The notes under the pieces are model-generated. The model worked only from the letters and a program-made list of their open reading frames with translations, had not been told where the DNA came from and did not search any database. Positions 10,954 through 18,319 of a stretch of DNA of 64,000 nt are shown here, piece after piece (the stretch's first letter is position 1; each line of letters starts with the position of its first letter). The position numbers were made by a program, and so were the translations under genes. The stretch spans positions 91,706 through 155,705 of the forward strand of contig NZ_NSKH01000018.1 in the NCBI RefSeq assembly GCF_003144095.1. Direction: 5' to 3'. The stretch comes from Streptomyces sp. ICBB 8177. GTDB lineage: Bacteria; Actinomycetota; Actinomycetes; Streptomycetales; Streptomycetaceae.

Positions 10954-11643
10954 TCACGCGTTCACGCGGGCCCTGCGGCGGCCCTGGGGGCCGGTCAGGA
11001 CCGGCTTCAGGCGGCCCAGGCGGGCGCGTTCCACCGCCGCCTCGCCGAAGCGGCCGCCCGCCAGGGTGAGCGGGATCGCCAGCGCCACGCCGACCACCAC
11101 ACCGGCGGCCACGTCGTGCGGGTAGTGCGCTCCGACCCACATCCGGGACGCGCCCATGGCGATCGCGGTCAGCACGGCCACGTACCCCAGCCTGCGGTCG
11201 ATGATGATCAGCGCGGTCGCCGCGGAGAAGGCGACGACGGTGTGGTTGCTGGGGAACGCCCAGTCGGTCGGCGCCTGGCACGCCTCCAGGTGGTACAGGT
11301 GCGGAAGCTGGCGGCACGGCCGCACCTCCTGCACCACCGACTTGATCAGGTCGTTGACGACATAGACCAGCACCACCGTCACCGGCGTCACCAGCACGCG
11401 CGCCATCATCAGCGGCGTGTGCTGCCGCGCCGACCACCAGGCGATCCCCAGGTAGACCGCGAAGATCACGATCCCGTACGCCGACCAGTACTTGACGAGG
11501 TCGTCGAACCACGGCGGGGCGCTGTGCGCCCAGCCGGTGATGGTCGTCAGCAGGCCGCCGTCGATCGTGGCCCCGTCGAAGGCGAGGTCACGGACCCCGG
11601 GAGCGCTGTGGACCACATCGGCGGCGACGGGCGGTGCGAGCAC
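10954..11643 (-). CDS. PAP2 family membrane phosphatase
   Basis: A 229-aa type 2 phosphatidic-acid phosphatase-like membrane enzyme, possibly acting on undecaprenyl pyrophosphate or other lipid phosphates at the outer face. The three catalytic motifs are present: K-x6-RP as KSVVQEVRP, PSNH in DWAFPSNHTVVAFS, and the SR-x5-H-x3-D motif as SRMWVGAHYPHD. Five to six hydrophobic helices surround them. The start is a GTG at 11643. It is divergent from the BlaI-type repressor gene, and the 168-base gap contains a perfect operator-like dyad, so it too could fall under that repressor. Confidence 0.92.
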   Translation of the reverse strand: MLAPPVAADVVHSAPGVRDLAFDGATIDGGLLTTITGWAHSAPPWFDDLVKYWSAYGIVIFAVYLGIAWWSARQHTPLMMARVLVTPVTVVLVYVVNDLIKSVVQEVRPCRQLPHLYHLEACQAPTDWAFPSNHTVVAFSAATALIIIDRRLGYVAVLTAIAMGASRMWVGAHYPHDVAAGVVVGVALAIPLTLAGGRFGEAAVERARLGRLKPVLTGPQGRRRARVNA

Positions 11644-11752
11644 GGGCGGACTTCCTCCGGTAATCGACGGCGACGGGCGCGGGACCGGCGTACGGAACGG
11701 GCGGACACGCTCGCCGCGCGCCCAGCCGAAGGTTACGCGTGCGTGTCGCTCC

Positions 11753-11770
11753 GTCTACAGACTCGTAGAC
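11753..11770. promoter_or_regulatory. BlaI-type operator 1 (GTCTAC-N6-GTAGAC)
   Basis: A perfect dyad, gtctac-agactc-gtagac, 40 bases before the repressor start at 11811. A further gtagac half-site follows at 11783-11788. BlaI/MecI/CopY repressors are known to bind TACA/TGTA-type dyads. The same 6-6-6 pattern recurs before the next gene, which supports assigning it to this repressor. Confidence 0.75.
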
Positions 11771-11810
11771 TGTCAGCCAACTGTAGACGACGCCGGAGGG
11801 GGCGCTTCAC

Positions 11811-12236
11811 GTGACGGACACCGGACGCCGCCCGGCCGGTGAACTGGAGTCCGCCGTCCTCGCGGCACTGTGGGCCGCGCACACCCCGCTGACTCCGCCG
11901 CAGGTGCAGCGCAGGCTGGACGGGGCGCTGGCCCGTACGACGGTCGCGACGATCCTGGCCAGACTGCACGAAAAGGGCACCGTGGCCAGGAGCCGCGCCG
12001 GTCGGGCCTACGCGTACACCCCCGTGGTGGAGGACCAGGCCGCGCTCGCCGCCCGCCGGATGCACTCGGAGCTGGCCAAGGGCGAGGACCGCGACGGCGT
12101 GCTCGCCCACTTCGTGTCCGGGCTCACCAGCGACGACGAGCGGCTGCTGCGCGACCTGCTGGACCGCATGGGCCATGGGACGATCGAAGGACCCGCGGGC
12201 GGCGGCCACCGGGAGCCGGAATCCGGGACCGGCTGA
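11811..12236 (+). CDS. BlaI/MecI/CopY family transcriptional regulator
   Basis: A 141-aa dimeric winged-helix repressor. The DNA-binding domain spans about residues 8-75 (ELESAVLAALWAAHTPLTP, then ARTTVATILARLHEKGTVAR with the recognition helix). The C-terminal dimerisation helices contain SGLTSDDERLLRDLLDRM. In staphylococcal relatives the repressor is cleaved by a BlaR-type sensor protease; no blaR/mecR gene is present here, so the signal is unknown. The start is GTG 11811. Identical perfect dyads lie 40 bases upstream and between this gene and the following DedA gene, suggesting autoregulation and control of DedA. Confidence 0.93.
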   Translation: MTDTGRRPAGELESAVLAALWAAHTPLTPPQVQRRLDGALARTTVATILARLHEKGTVARSRAGRAYAYTPVVEDQAALAARRMHSELAKGEDRDGVLAHFVSGLTSDDERLLRDLLDRMGHGTIEGPAGGGHREPESGTG

Positions 12237-12269
12237 GGAACGCGGCGCGACGAGCCGGACGGCCCGTAC

Positions 12270-12287
12270 GTCTACACTCGCGTAGAC
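12270..12287. promoter_or_regulatory. BlaI-type operator 2 (GTCTAC-N6-GTAGAC) before the DedA gene
   Basis: A perfect dyad, gtctac-actcgc-gtagac, 34 bases after the repressor stop and 58 bases before the DedA ATG. Both half-sites and spacing match operator 1 exactly while the six spacer bases differ, as expected for a protein-binding site rather than a duplicated segment. Confidence 0.75.
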
Positions 12288-12345
12288 ATCCCGGGTCCGC
12301 GCCCGCCGGGGCCCGGCCGTCGTCACCATCCGTAGAGGGACGCAC

Positions 12346-13002
12346 ATGTACGCCATGACCCACGGGTCGCAGCTCGCCGTCAACCTGCTGGACCCCACCT
12401 CACTGCTGTCCTCCTTCGGCACCTTCGGCATCTTCGTGGTGCTCTTCGCCGAGACGGGGCTGCTGGTGGGCTGCTTCCTGCCCGGCGACTCGCTGCTGTT
12501 CACCGCGGGTCTGTTCACCACCACCAGCGCGACCGCGGTGATCCACCTGTCGCTGGCGTGGGTGCTGGTGGCGGCGGGCTGCGGGGCGCTGCTGGGCGCC
12601 CAGACCGGCTACGTCATCGGTCGTCGCGGCGGCCCGGCGCTGCTGGCGAAGTACAAGAACCCCAAGCTGCACCAGGCGGTCGAGCGTTCCGCGGAGATGC
12701 TGGAGCGGTACGGCTACGGCAAGGCGGTCGTGCTGGCCAGGTTCATCCCGCTCGTGCGCACGGTGCTCAACCCGATGGCCGGGGTGCTCGGCGTGCCGGT
12801 GCGGACCTTCACCGGCTGGCAGGTGCTGGGCGGGCTGCTGTGGAGCCTGGGCGTGACCGTCGCCGGGCACGTGCTGGGGTCGACCATCCCCAACATCGAC
12901 CACTACCTGCTGCCGATCGTGGCGCTGGTCGTCGTGGTCTCGCTGATCCCCGTGGCGCTGGAGATCCGCCGCGCCCGGCGCGCCCCGGCCAACGGCTCGT
13001 GA
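12346..13002 (+). CDS. DedA family membrane protein (second copy)
   Basis: A 218-aa DedA-family protein, paralogous to the one at 9442-10203. It carries FAETGLLVGCFLPGDSLLF, LGAQTGYVIGRRGG and LARFIPLVRTVLNPMAGV. The position equivalent to the acidic residue in GDQAGY of the first copy is Gln here (GAQTGY), an active-site difference between the two paralogues. ATG 12346 has GAGGGA about 7 bases upstream. Its own operator suggests it is the main target of the preceding repressor. A role in lipid-carrier recycling under envelope stress is a reasonable but unproven inference. Confidence 0.91.
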   Translation: MYAMTHGSQLAVNLLDPTSLLSSFGTFGIFVVLFAETGLLVGCFLPGDSLLFTAGLFTTTSATAVIHLSLAWVLVAAGCGALLGAQTGYVIGRRGGPALLAKYKNPKLHQAVERSAEMLERYGYGKAVVLARFIPLVRTVLNPMAGVLGVPVRTFTGWQVLGGLLWSLGVTVAGHVLGSTIPNIDHYLLPIVALVVVVSLIPVALEIRRARRAPANGS

Positions 13003-13049
13003 CGGCCCCAGGCCCCTCGTGACGGCCTGAGGCCCGAAGGGCGCGGGCG

Positions 13050-13328
13050 TCAGGCTCCCGTGCCGCCGCTCGTGGCGCCTCCCCAGGTCTGCGGGCCGCC
13101 GCGCAGGAACGCGTCGCCGTGGGCGCTGATGTGGCTCTCCAGGGCGGTCAGAGCGCTTGCCACCGCCTCGTGGCTGCCGGAGCCGCGCTGCTCGGCGTAG
13201 TAGGCGGCGCCCAGCTTGCGCAGGAGTTCCTGGCCGGTCCTGGCGTTCTGGACCTCCTCCACCTTCTCCTTGCCCACATCCAGGCCCCGCTGAGCGGCTT
13301 CCTTCGCCCGATCCAGAAAACCAGCCAT
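13050..13328 (-). CDS. Small helical protein of unknown function
   Basis: A 92-aa protein, MAGFLDRAKEAAQRGLDVGKEK at its N-terminus. It has an amphipathic helical first half (residues 1-50) and a central ELLRKLGAAYYAEQRGSGSHEAV that recurs in actinobacterial small proteins. It lacks a signal peptide, TM helix or cysteines. GGAGG lies about 6 bases before ATG 13328. The Gly/Thr-rich tail is probably disordered. It is convergent with the DedA gene and divergent from tatA. No function can be assigned. Confidence 0.75.
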   Translation of the reverse strand: MAGFLDRAKEAAQRGLDVGKEKVEEVQNARTGQELLRKLGAAYYAEQRGSGSHEAVASALTALESHISAHGDAFLRGGPQTWGGATSGGTGA

Positions 13329-13558
13329 GCCGTGCCTCCGAAACGTCGGTTGTGTGGGGGGAACGCCCCGCCCAGGGAGAAGGGTTCCCCGGGGGTGACG
13401 TCGTTCACCCGGTCGGGTGCCTCTCCTGGCGGCCGGGCGACGTTTTCCGGGGGTTTTCCCTCCAGCGCTTCCGGATCGAGCCCCGAACGGGTGATACTCC
13501 GAGGCAGAGCCATCAATCGGAAGAGCAAGATCACCTCTGGTGAGAGCGAGGCTGCGCA

Positions 13559-13867
13559 ATGTTCAGGAACGGGCTCGAACCGTGGCACGTCATCCTGGTC
13601 GTAGTGGTGTTCGTGTTGCTCTTCGGCTACAAGAAGCTGCCCGACGCCGCCCGCGGCCTCGGCAAGTCGTTGCGCATCCTGAAGTCCGAGACGAAGGCGC
13701 TGCGCGAGGAGGGCAAGGAGCCCGCCCAGCCCTCCGCCGACGACCGCACCGCGCGGGAGGGCACCGCGGAGCGCCGTGACGCCCTGGAGCACCCCGGCGC
13801 CGCCCCCGGCCAGGCAGGGGCCCGCACGGAGCCCGGCCCGGTCAAGAACGAGCAGCCGACGCCCTGA
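13559..13867 (+). CDS. tatA: TatA/TatE-family twin-arginine translocase subunit
   Basis: A 102-aa protein with the TatA layout: a short N-terminus, one TM helix (about residues 9-23, [20 protein letters not shown]), then the amphipathic helix beginning at the [19 protein letters not shown] hinge and a charged, unstructured tail. TatA oligomers form the protein-conducting element of the Tat pathway. tatB and tatC are not in the window, so this may be an additional tatA paralogue. At least one nearby product, the NlpC/P60 protein at 20527, has a Tat-type signal. Confidence 0.9.
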   Translation: MFRNGLEPWHVILVVVVFVLLFGYKKLPDAARGLGKSLRILKSETKALREEGKEPAQPSADDRTAREGTAERRDALEHPGAAPGQAGARTEPGPVKNEQPTP

Positions 13868-13933
13868 CGCCAGGCGCCCCGCCCGCGCCGGCGCCCCTGC
13901 CGCCGCTCCCGCCCGCAGCGCGTCGTACGCCGG

Positions 13934-15496
13934 TCAGGTGACCGGCACGATGGGCGGCGGGCGGTAGGTGTCGTCCAGCACCTCGTCGCACGGCTCGTAC
14001 AGCCGCAGCACCGGGCGGAACGGCCCCGCGGGCGTGGGCAGCCAGTTCGCCCGCTCGGCGGGGTCGGCCGGCTCGTCGTGCCGCAGCGAGATCGTGAGCG
14101 ACCCGTCGTCGCCGTAGCGCAGTCCGGGCGTGCGGTCGCCGATCGCGTACCGGCCGATCGGGTTGGGCACCAGCAGGTACTCGTCCGCGTCGTACATCGT
14201 CACCGACCAGAACGCCTTGACCGGCGGCGGGCTGTCGAAGCGCAGGACGTAGGCGCGCTCGCCGGTGAGCCGGGCGCCGGTGGCGTCGGTGAAGGTGTGG
14301 GCGTAGGCGGCCTCGTAGGCGTGGTTGCCCCACAGCGCGGTGCGGGCGGCGACCGCGCGGGTGAGGTGGGCCGCGGCCCGGTCGGGGATGCGCCACCGCG
14401 GGGAGTCGACCGTGCCGGGGCCGAAGTGGTCCAGGTTGTAGTCGGACAGGTGGAGGTTCATCTCCCAGCCGCGCACGGCGGCCCGTGCCGCGTCCACCAC
14501 GGCCGCGACCCCCGCGGCCACGCCCTCCGGATCGCCTGCCGCCCCCGCGGCGCCCGCGTCGACGGCACCCGCGCCGCCCGCTGCCGGCCCGTCGCCCGGC
14601 ACCGTGAACGTGGGCCGGGTGCCCGGGTCCGGGTAGTCGTCGGCGCCCTCGTAGTCCAGTTCGTCGTAGGCCGGGTCGCCGTGGGCCTGCACGCCGTGGC
14701 CGGGACCGCTGGCCGCCTCGATGCGCTCCTTGCCGGCCGCGGCGCCCTTCTCCAGCGCGCGCAGCAGTTCCGGTTCCGGGTCGCGGTACGGGGACGGGCC
14801 GGTGGTGGTCAGCAGCCCGAGCGGCAGGAACGCCTCCTGGTAGGCCACCTCGGGCGCGGCGGGCGGGAACGCGGCCATCCAGACCCGCAGTTGCTCGAAG
14901 AACCGCACAGGGCCGAGGACCTCGGGGTCGGGGCGCGGCAGGCCGGAGGGCGCGGTGCCGTCCGGCTCCAGCGGACGCAGCGTCAGCCGCTCCTGGAGTT
15001 CGGCGACCCGGGTGACGTCCCGCGGGTCGTCGGGTCCGGCGCAGGCGAAGCGGCCGACGATGGTGGCGACGGTGGTGGGTGAGGAGATCACCGGTACGCC
15101 GCTGAAGGTGTGCCCGCTCCAGCCGGGCGGCTCGATGAGCCAGGTGGCCGCGGCGGTTCCGGTGGCGCGGCGGCCGACGTAGGCGAAGTTGTTGCTCCAG
15201 GCGTCGACGAACTGCAGGACGTAGTACCGCCCGCCGGTGTCCGGGACGCGCAGCAGCAGGGGCCCGGCGGACAGGTCGAGCTGGGCGACGGAGTAGAGAG
15301 TGTCGTTGCTCACGGAGACGAACTTCGCGTCAGGATCGGCGAACCGGGCCGAGTGGGCGAAGGTGTTGAACGGCGCGGGCGGCAGCGGTCCCATGCCGGC
15401 GGTGGTGAAACGCTCGACCGTCGACAGGTCGTAGACCAGCGGAAAGCCGTAGATGTAGGCGTCTGCGGCCAGGGCGGCGAGGTCGGTGCCGGGCAC
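13934..15496 (-). CDS. DUF1254/DUF1214 domain protein
   Basis: A 520-aa protein with an N-terminal DUF1254 domain (from about residue 5, AADAYIYGFPLVYDLS, through FVSVSNDTLYS and YYVLQFVDAWSNNFAYVGRR) and a C-terminal DUF1214 domain (AFWSVTMYDADEYLLVPNPI, then the GDRTPGL and LPTPAGPFRPVLRLYEP segments). An Ala/Gly-rich linker near residues 320-345 separates them. Such proteins are widespread with no firm biochemical role. The GTG at 15496 is chosen since GGAGGA ends about 6 bases upstream; the frame is open further upstream to 15655 but lacks a ribosome-binding site. It diverges from the capsule-like operon. Confidence 0.86.
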   Translation of the reverse strand: MPGTDLAALAADAYIYGFPLVYDLSTVERFTTAGMGPLPPAPFNTFAHSARFADPDAKFVSVSNDTLYSVAQLDLSAGPLLLRVPDTGGRYYVLQFVDAWSNNFAYVGRRATGTAAATWLIEPPGWSGHTFSGVPVISSPTTVATIVGRFACAGPDDPRDVTRVAELQERLTLRPLEPDGTAPSGLPRPDPEVLGPVRFFEQLRVWMAAFPPAAPEVAYQEAFLPLGLLTTTGPSPYRDPEPELLRALEKGAAAGKERIEAASGPGHGVQAHGDPAYDELDYEGADDYPDPGTRPTFTVPGDGPAAGGAGAVDAGAAGAAGDPEGVAAGVAAVVDAARAAVRGWEMNLHLSDYNLDHFGPGTVDSPRWRIPDRAAAHLTRAVAARTALWGNHAYEAAYAHTFTDATGARLTGERAYVLRFDSPPPVKAFWSVTMYDADEYLLVPNPIGRYAIGDRTPGLRYGDDGSLTISLRHDEPADPAERANWLPTPAGPFRPVLRLYEPCDEVLDDTYRPPPIVPVT

Positions 15497-15710
15497 GGCG
15501 GTCCTCCTCCCGTAGGCCTTCCGGTCGAGCCCTTTGGCCGGGTTTGTCGACAGGTCCGTTTCGGATGCTTCCGTACGCCTTTGGATGCTAACGGGACTGA
15601 CGCGTAATCGCCTTTCGAGACCCCCTAAGACGTTTGTGACCGGGGGTAAGTTCACTCACGCAAGCTACCTTTACTGTCCGCTTGCTCTATGGCCAACACT
15701 CATCGGGATA

Positions 15711-15732
15711 ATTATGTGATCATTATGTAATC
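15711..15732 (+). promoter_or_regulatory. 11-bp tandem direct repeat in AT-rich promoter region of the capBC-like operon
   Basis: Units attatgtgatc and attatgtaatc lie head to tail, one helical turn apart, ending 25 bases before the TTG start at 15758. The surrounding 70 bases are far more AT-rich than the rest of the window. A regulator-binding site overlapping the promoter is the likeliest reading. Confidence 0.5.
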
Positions 15733-15757
15733 GACTCGGACGTATCGTGTGTAGCCG

Positions 15758-18304
15758 TTGACCGCATCTGCCGCGTCGTCACCTGAGCGAGAGGATCCCG
15801 TCCTGCAACCGGCTGACCGCGCGGCCCGCCGCCACCGCACCCGCCGCCGCGCCGACATGCCTCTGCTGGGCGGCGTCCGGCCGCCCATCGCGGCCCTGTT
15901 GGCCCTGCTGCTGGCCGTCGCCGCCATCACCGCCCTCACTCTCGGCCTCGGCCATGGCCAAGCCGTCCAGCAGGCGTCCCGGGACGCCGAGGCGCAGGTC
16001 GCCGCCGACGCCGCGGACTCGGTGCGTTCCGCCGTCGACGCGCAGGCCCAGCAGGTCCGGGACACGGCCGACGCCTACGCCGTCACCTCCCGCACCACCC
16101 CGGCCGCCGCCCTGAAGTCCCTGGTGACCGTCGGCACGTCGGAGCCCGGCGCCGCGCTGCTCGACCCGCGCGACGGCACCCGGCTGGCGGCCGTCGGCGA
16201 GGCGGTGCCGCTGACCGGCGTCGACGTGGTGGCGCAGGACGAGCAGAGCGCGGGCGGCCCGATCGCGCCCCGGCTGGTCTCCGGCGGCGCCACGCCCCGC
16301 CTGCTGTACTTCGCCCGGGTCACGCTGCCCGCCGACGCGCTCAACGACCCGGGCAACCAGGACCAGGGCCAGGACACCAGCGGGCAGAACGCGGCGAAGA
16401 ACCCGCACCACTGGCTGCTGGTGGTCTCCGGCCCGGTCAGCGCTCCCCCGGTGCACGGCGACGGCCGCACCGTGCGGCTGGTCGACCGCGACGGCCAGGT
16501 ACTGGCGGGCACCGCCACCGCCGCGCAGACCACCGGCGCCCCGGGAGCCGCCACCGGCACTGACCTGTCGGCCGCCGACCGCACGCTGCCCGAGACCGCC
16601 GCCGACGCGGCCAACGCCGCCCCGCGCGCCTCCGAGGCGTTCGGCAGCCTGCTCGGTGCCACCCAGGGCTCCTCCCGCACCGTCGCGGGCTGGGCGTCGG
16701 TCGCCCCGGCCGGCGGCAAGGGCGACACCGCGCAACTGGGCCTGACCGTGCTGACCGCCCGCCCGGTACCGCTCACCCCGGCCGGGGCCGACCACGCCGG
16801 CTCCGGGCTGATCGCCGCCGGGGTGCTGGTGCTGATCGCGCTGCTGGTCACCGCGGTGCTGTCGGTCACCGTGCAGCGCCCGCTGCTGCGGCTGCACCTG
16901 TCCGCCGCCCGCCTCGGCCGGGGCGTCCTGGACGACCCGGAGGCCACCGGTGACGAACTGCTGCGGCCGGTGCCAACTCCCGCGTTCGGCGAGCCGGCCC
17001 GGATCGGCGCCGCGCTGGAGTCGCTGCGCCGCCAGTTGCTGGGCGAGGCCGAGCCGCGTCCGGCGGCCGCCCGCCGCGGGCCCGGCACCCGCGCGGTCGT
17101 CGTGCTGTGCGCGGTGCTGGTGGCAGCCTGGTCGCTGCCGCTGCTGTTCCTCGTCAACCGCGCCGACCCGCGCACCGCGATCCCGGCCGACGTGATCGCC
17201 GACCAGCAGGCCCGCACCGAGGCCGCCGCCGACCGGGTACGCGACTCCCTCGACCAGCGCTACACCGACCTGGCCTCGGTGGCCCACCAGCTGTCCGGCC
17301 GCAACGCCGACGCGGACGCGACCGTGCTGCGGCACGCGCTGTCCCAGCACAGGCAGTACCGCTCGCTGTACGTCATCGACAGCGCGGGCGCGATCGTCCA
17401 GCGGGTCGGCCAGACGCCGCTGCGCACGATCGTGCACACCCCGACCGGCAGCGGCATCACCACGGTGAACACCTCGGGCCGCATCCCGTCCATCGCCGCC
17501 TACGCGCAGATCCCGGCGGCGAAGAACGCGCCCGGCGGCGACCGCGCCCCGGTGGTGCTCTTCGGCGAGCTCGACGTGCACGCGCTCGACGGCACCCTGT
17601 CGCGGCCCGCCCTGGGCAGCGTCTGGCTCACCGACCAGCGCTACAAGGTGCTCGCCGCCAACGTGGGCTTCACCGCCTTCCAGGCGCTGCCCGACTCCCG
17701 CCTCGACCGGCTCGCCGCCGGCACCCAGGCGGCGGTCGGCACCGCGGGCTCGGCGACCTCCACCGTGCTCGACAAGGGCCCGGCGCCCACCGGGGACTCC
17801 GCGGTGGCCGCCGCCGCGCCGCTGGCCACCACCGGCCCGGCGGCGGGCCTGAGCTGGCGGGTGGTCTCCTCGAAGCCGGCCGCCGCGCTGAAGCTGACCG
17901 CGTTCCAGGTGCAGTGGAACACCATGCTGGCCGGGCTGCTCGGGCTCAGCGTGGGCGTCGCCTGCCTGGCCTGGCTGCACATCGTGGTGGTCCGTCCGCT
18001 GCGGGCGCTGGCCGGGCTCGCCGAACGGCTCGCGGCCGGCGACCGGCGCACCGTGCTCTACCCCGTCAACCATGACGAGGCGGGCTCGGTCACCCGCGGC
18101 CTGGAACTGGTCCGCCAGGCCCTGGTCGCCCGCGACCGCCGCTCCGCCCGGGGCGCCGTCCCCACCGGCTCACCGGAACCGGCGGACCCGTCGGCGCCGT
18201 CGTCGTCGGGAGCGGCGGCTTCCTCGTCGTCCGCTCCGCCGTCCTCGACGGCGGGCAACTCCACCCACCCGACCGGCCCGCGCCACGGCGCGCCACGAGC
18301 GTAG
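15758..18304 (+). CDS. Duplicated extracytoplasmic-sensor membrane protein with terminal HAMP, no output domain
   Basis: An 848-aa protein with four TM helices (about 41-64, 348-372, 446-468 and 723-748) enclosing two large extracytoplasmic regions (about 65-347 and 469-722) of the coiled-entry cache/CHASE-like kind. TM4 is followed by a HAMP-type segment (VVRPLRALAGLAERLAAGD, to about 790) and a Ser/Pro-rich tail. No kinase, cyclase, GGDEF or methyl-accepting domain follows, so it cannot signal like an ordinary sensor on its own. The start is TTG 15758; later in-frame starts would still keep TM1. It is the first gene of the capBC-like operon, 15 bases ahead of capB. It may sense or scaffold polymer assembly (inference). 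Confidence 0.8.
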   Translation: MTASAASSPEREDPVLQPADRAARRHRTRRRADMPLLGGVRPPIAALLALLLAVAAITALTLGLGHGQAVQQASRDAEAQVAADAADSVRSAVDAQAQQVRDTADAYAVTSRTTPAAALKSLVTVGTSEPGAALLDPRDGTRLAAVGEAVPLTGVDVVAQDEQSAGGPIAPRLVSGGATPRLLYFARVTLPADALNDPGNQDQGQDTSGQNAAKNPHHWLLVVSGPVSAPPVHGDGRTVRLVDRDGQVLAGTATAAQTTGAPGAATGTDLSAADRTLPETAADAANAAPRASEAFGSLLGATQGSSRTVAGWASVAPAGGKGDTAQLGLTVLTARPVPLTPAGADHAGSGLIAAGVLVLIALLVTAVLSVTVQRPLLRLHLSAARLGRGVLDDPEATGDELLRPVPTPAFGEPARIGAALESLRRQLLGEAEPRPAAARRGPGTRAVVVLCAVLVAAWSLPLLFLVNRADPRTAIPADVIADQQARTEAAADRVRDSLDQRYTDLASVAHQLSGRNADADATVLRHALSQHRQYRSLYVIDSAGAIVQRVGQTPLRTIVHTPTGSGITTVNTSGRIPSIAAYAQIPAAKNAPGGDRAPVVLFGELDVHALDGTLSRPALGSVWLTDQRYKVLAANVGFTAFQALPDSRLDRLAAGTQAAVGTAGSATSTVLDKGPAPTGDSAVAAAAPLATTGPAAGLSWRVVSSKPAAALKLTAFQVQWNTMLAGLLGLSVGVACLAWLHIVVVRPLRALAGLAERLAAGDRRTVLYPVNHDEAGSVTRGLELVRQALVARDRRSARGAVPTGSPEPADPSAPSSSGAAASSSSAPPSSTAGNSTHPTGPRHGAPRA

Positions 18305-18319
18305 AAGAAGCGATTCGAC

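Noticed and set aside
15758..18304. Sensor histidine kinase assignment for the first gene of the capBC-like operon
   Set aside because: No H-box or ATPase domain follows the HAMP segment; only a short Ser/Pro tail remains.
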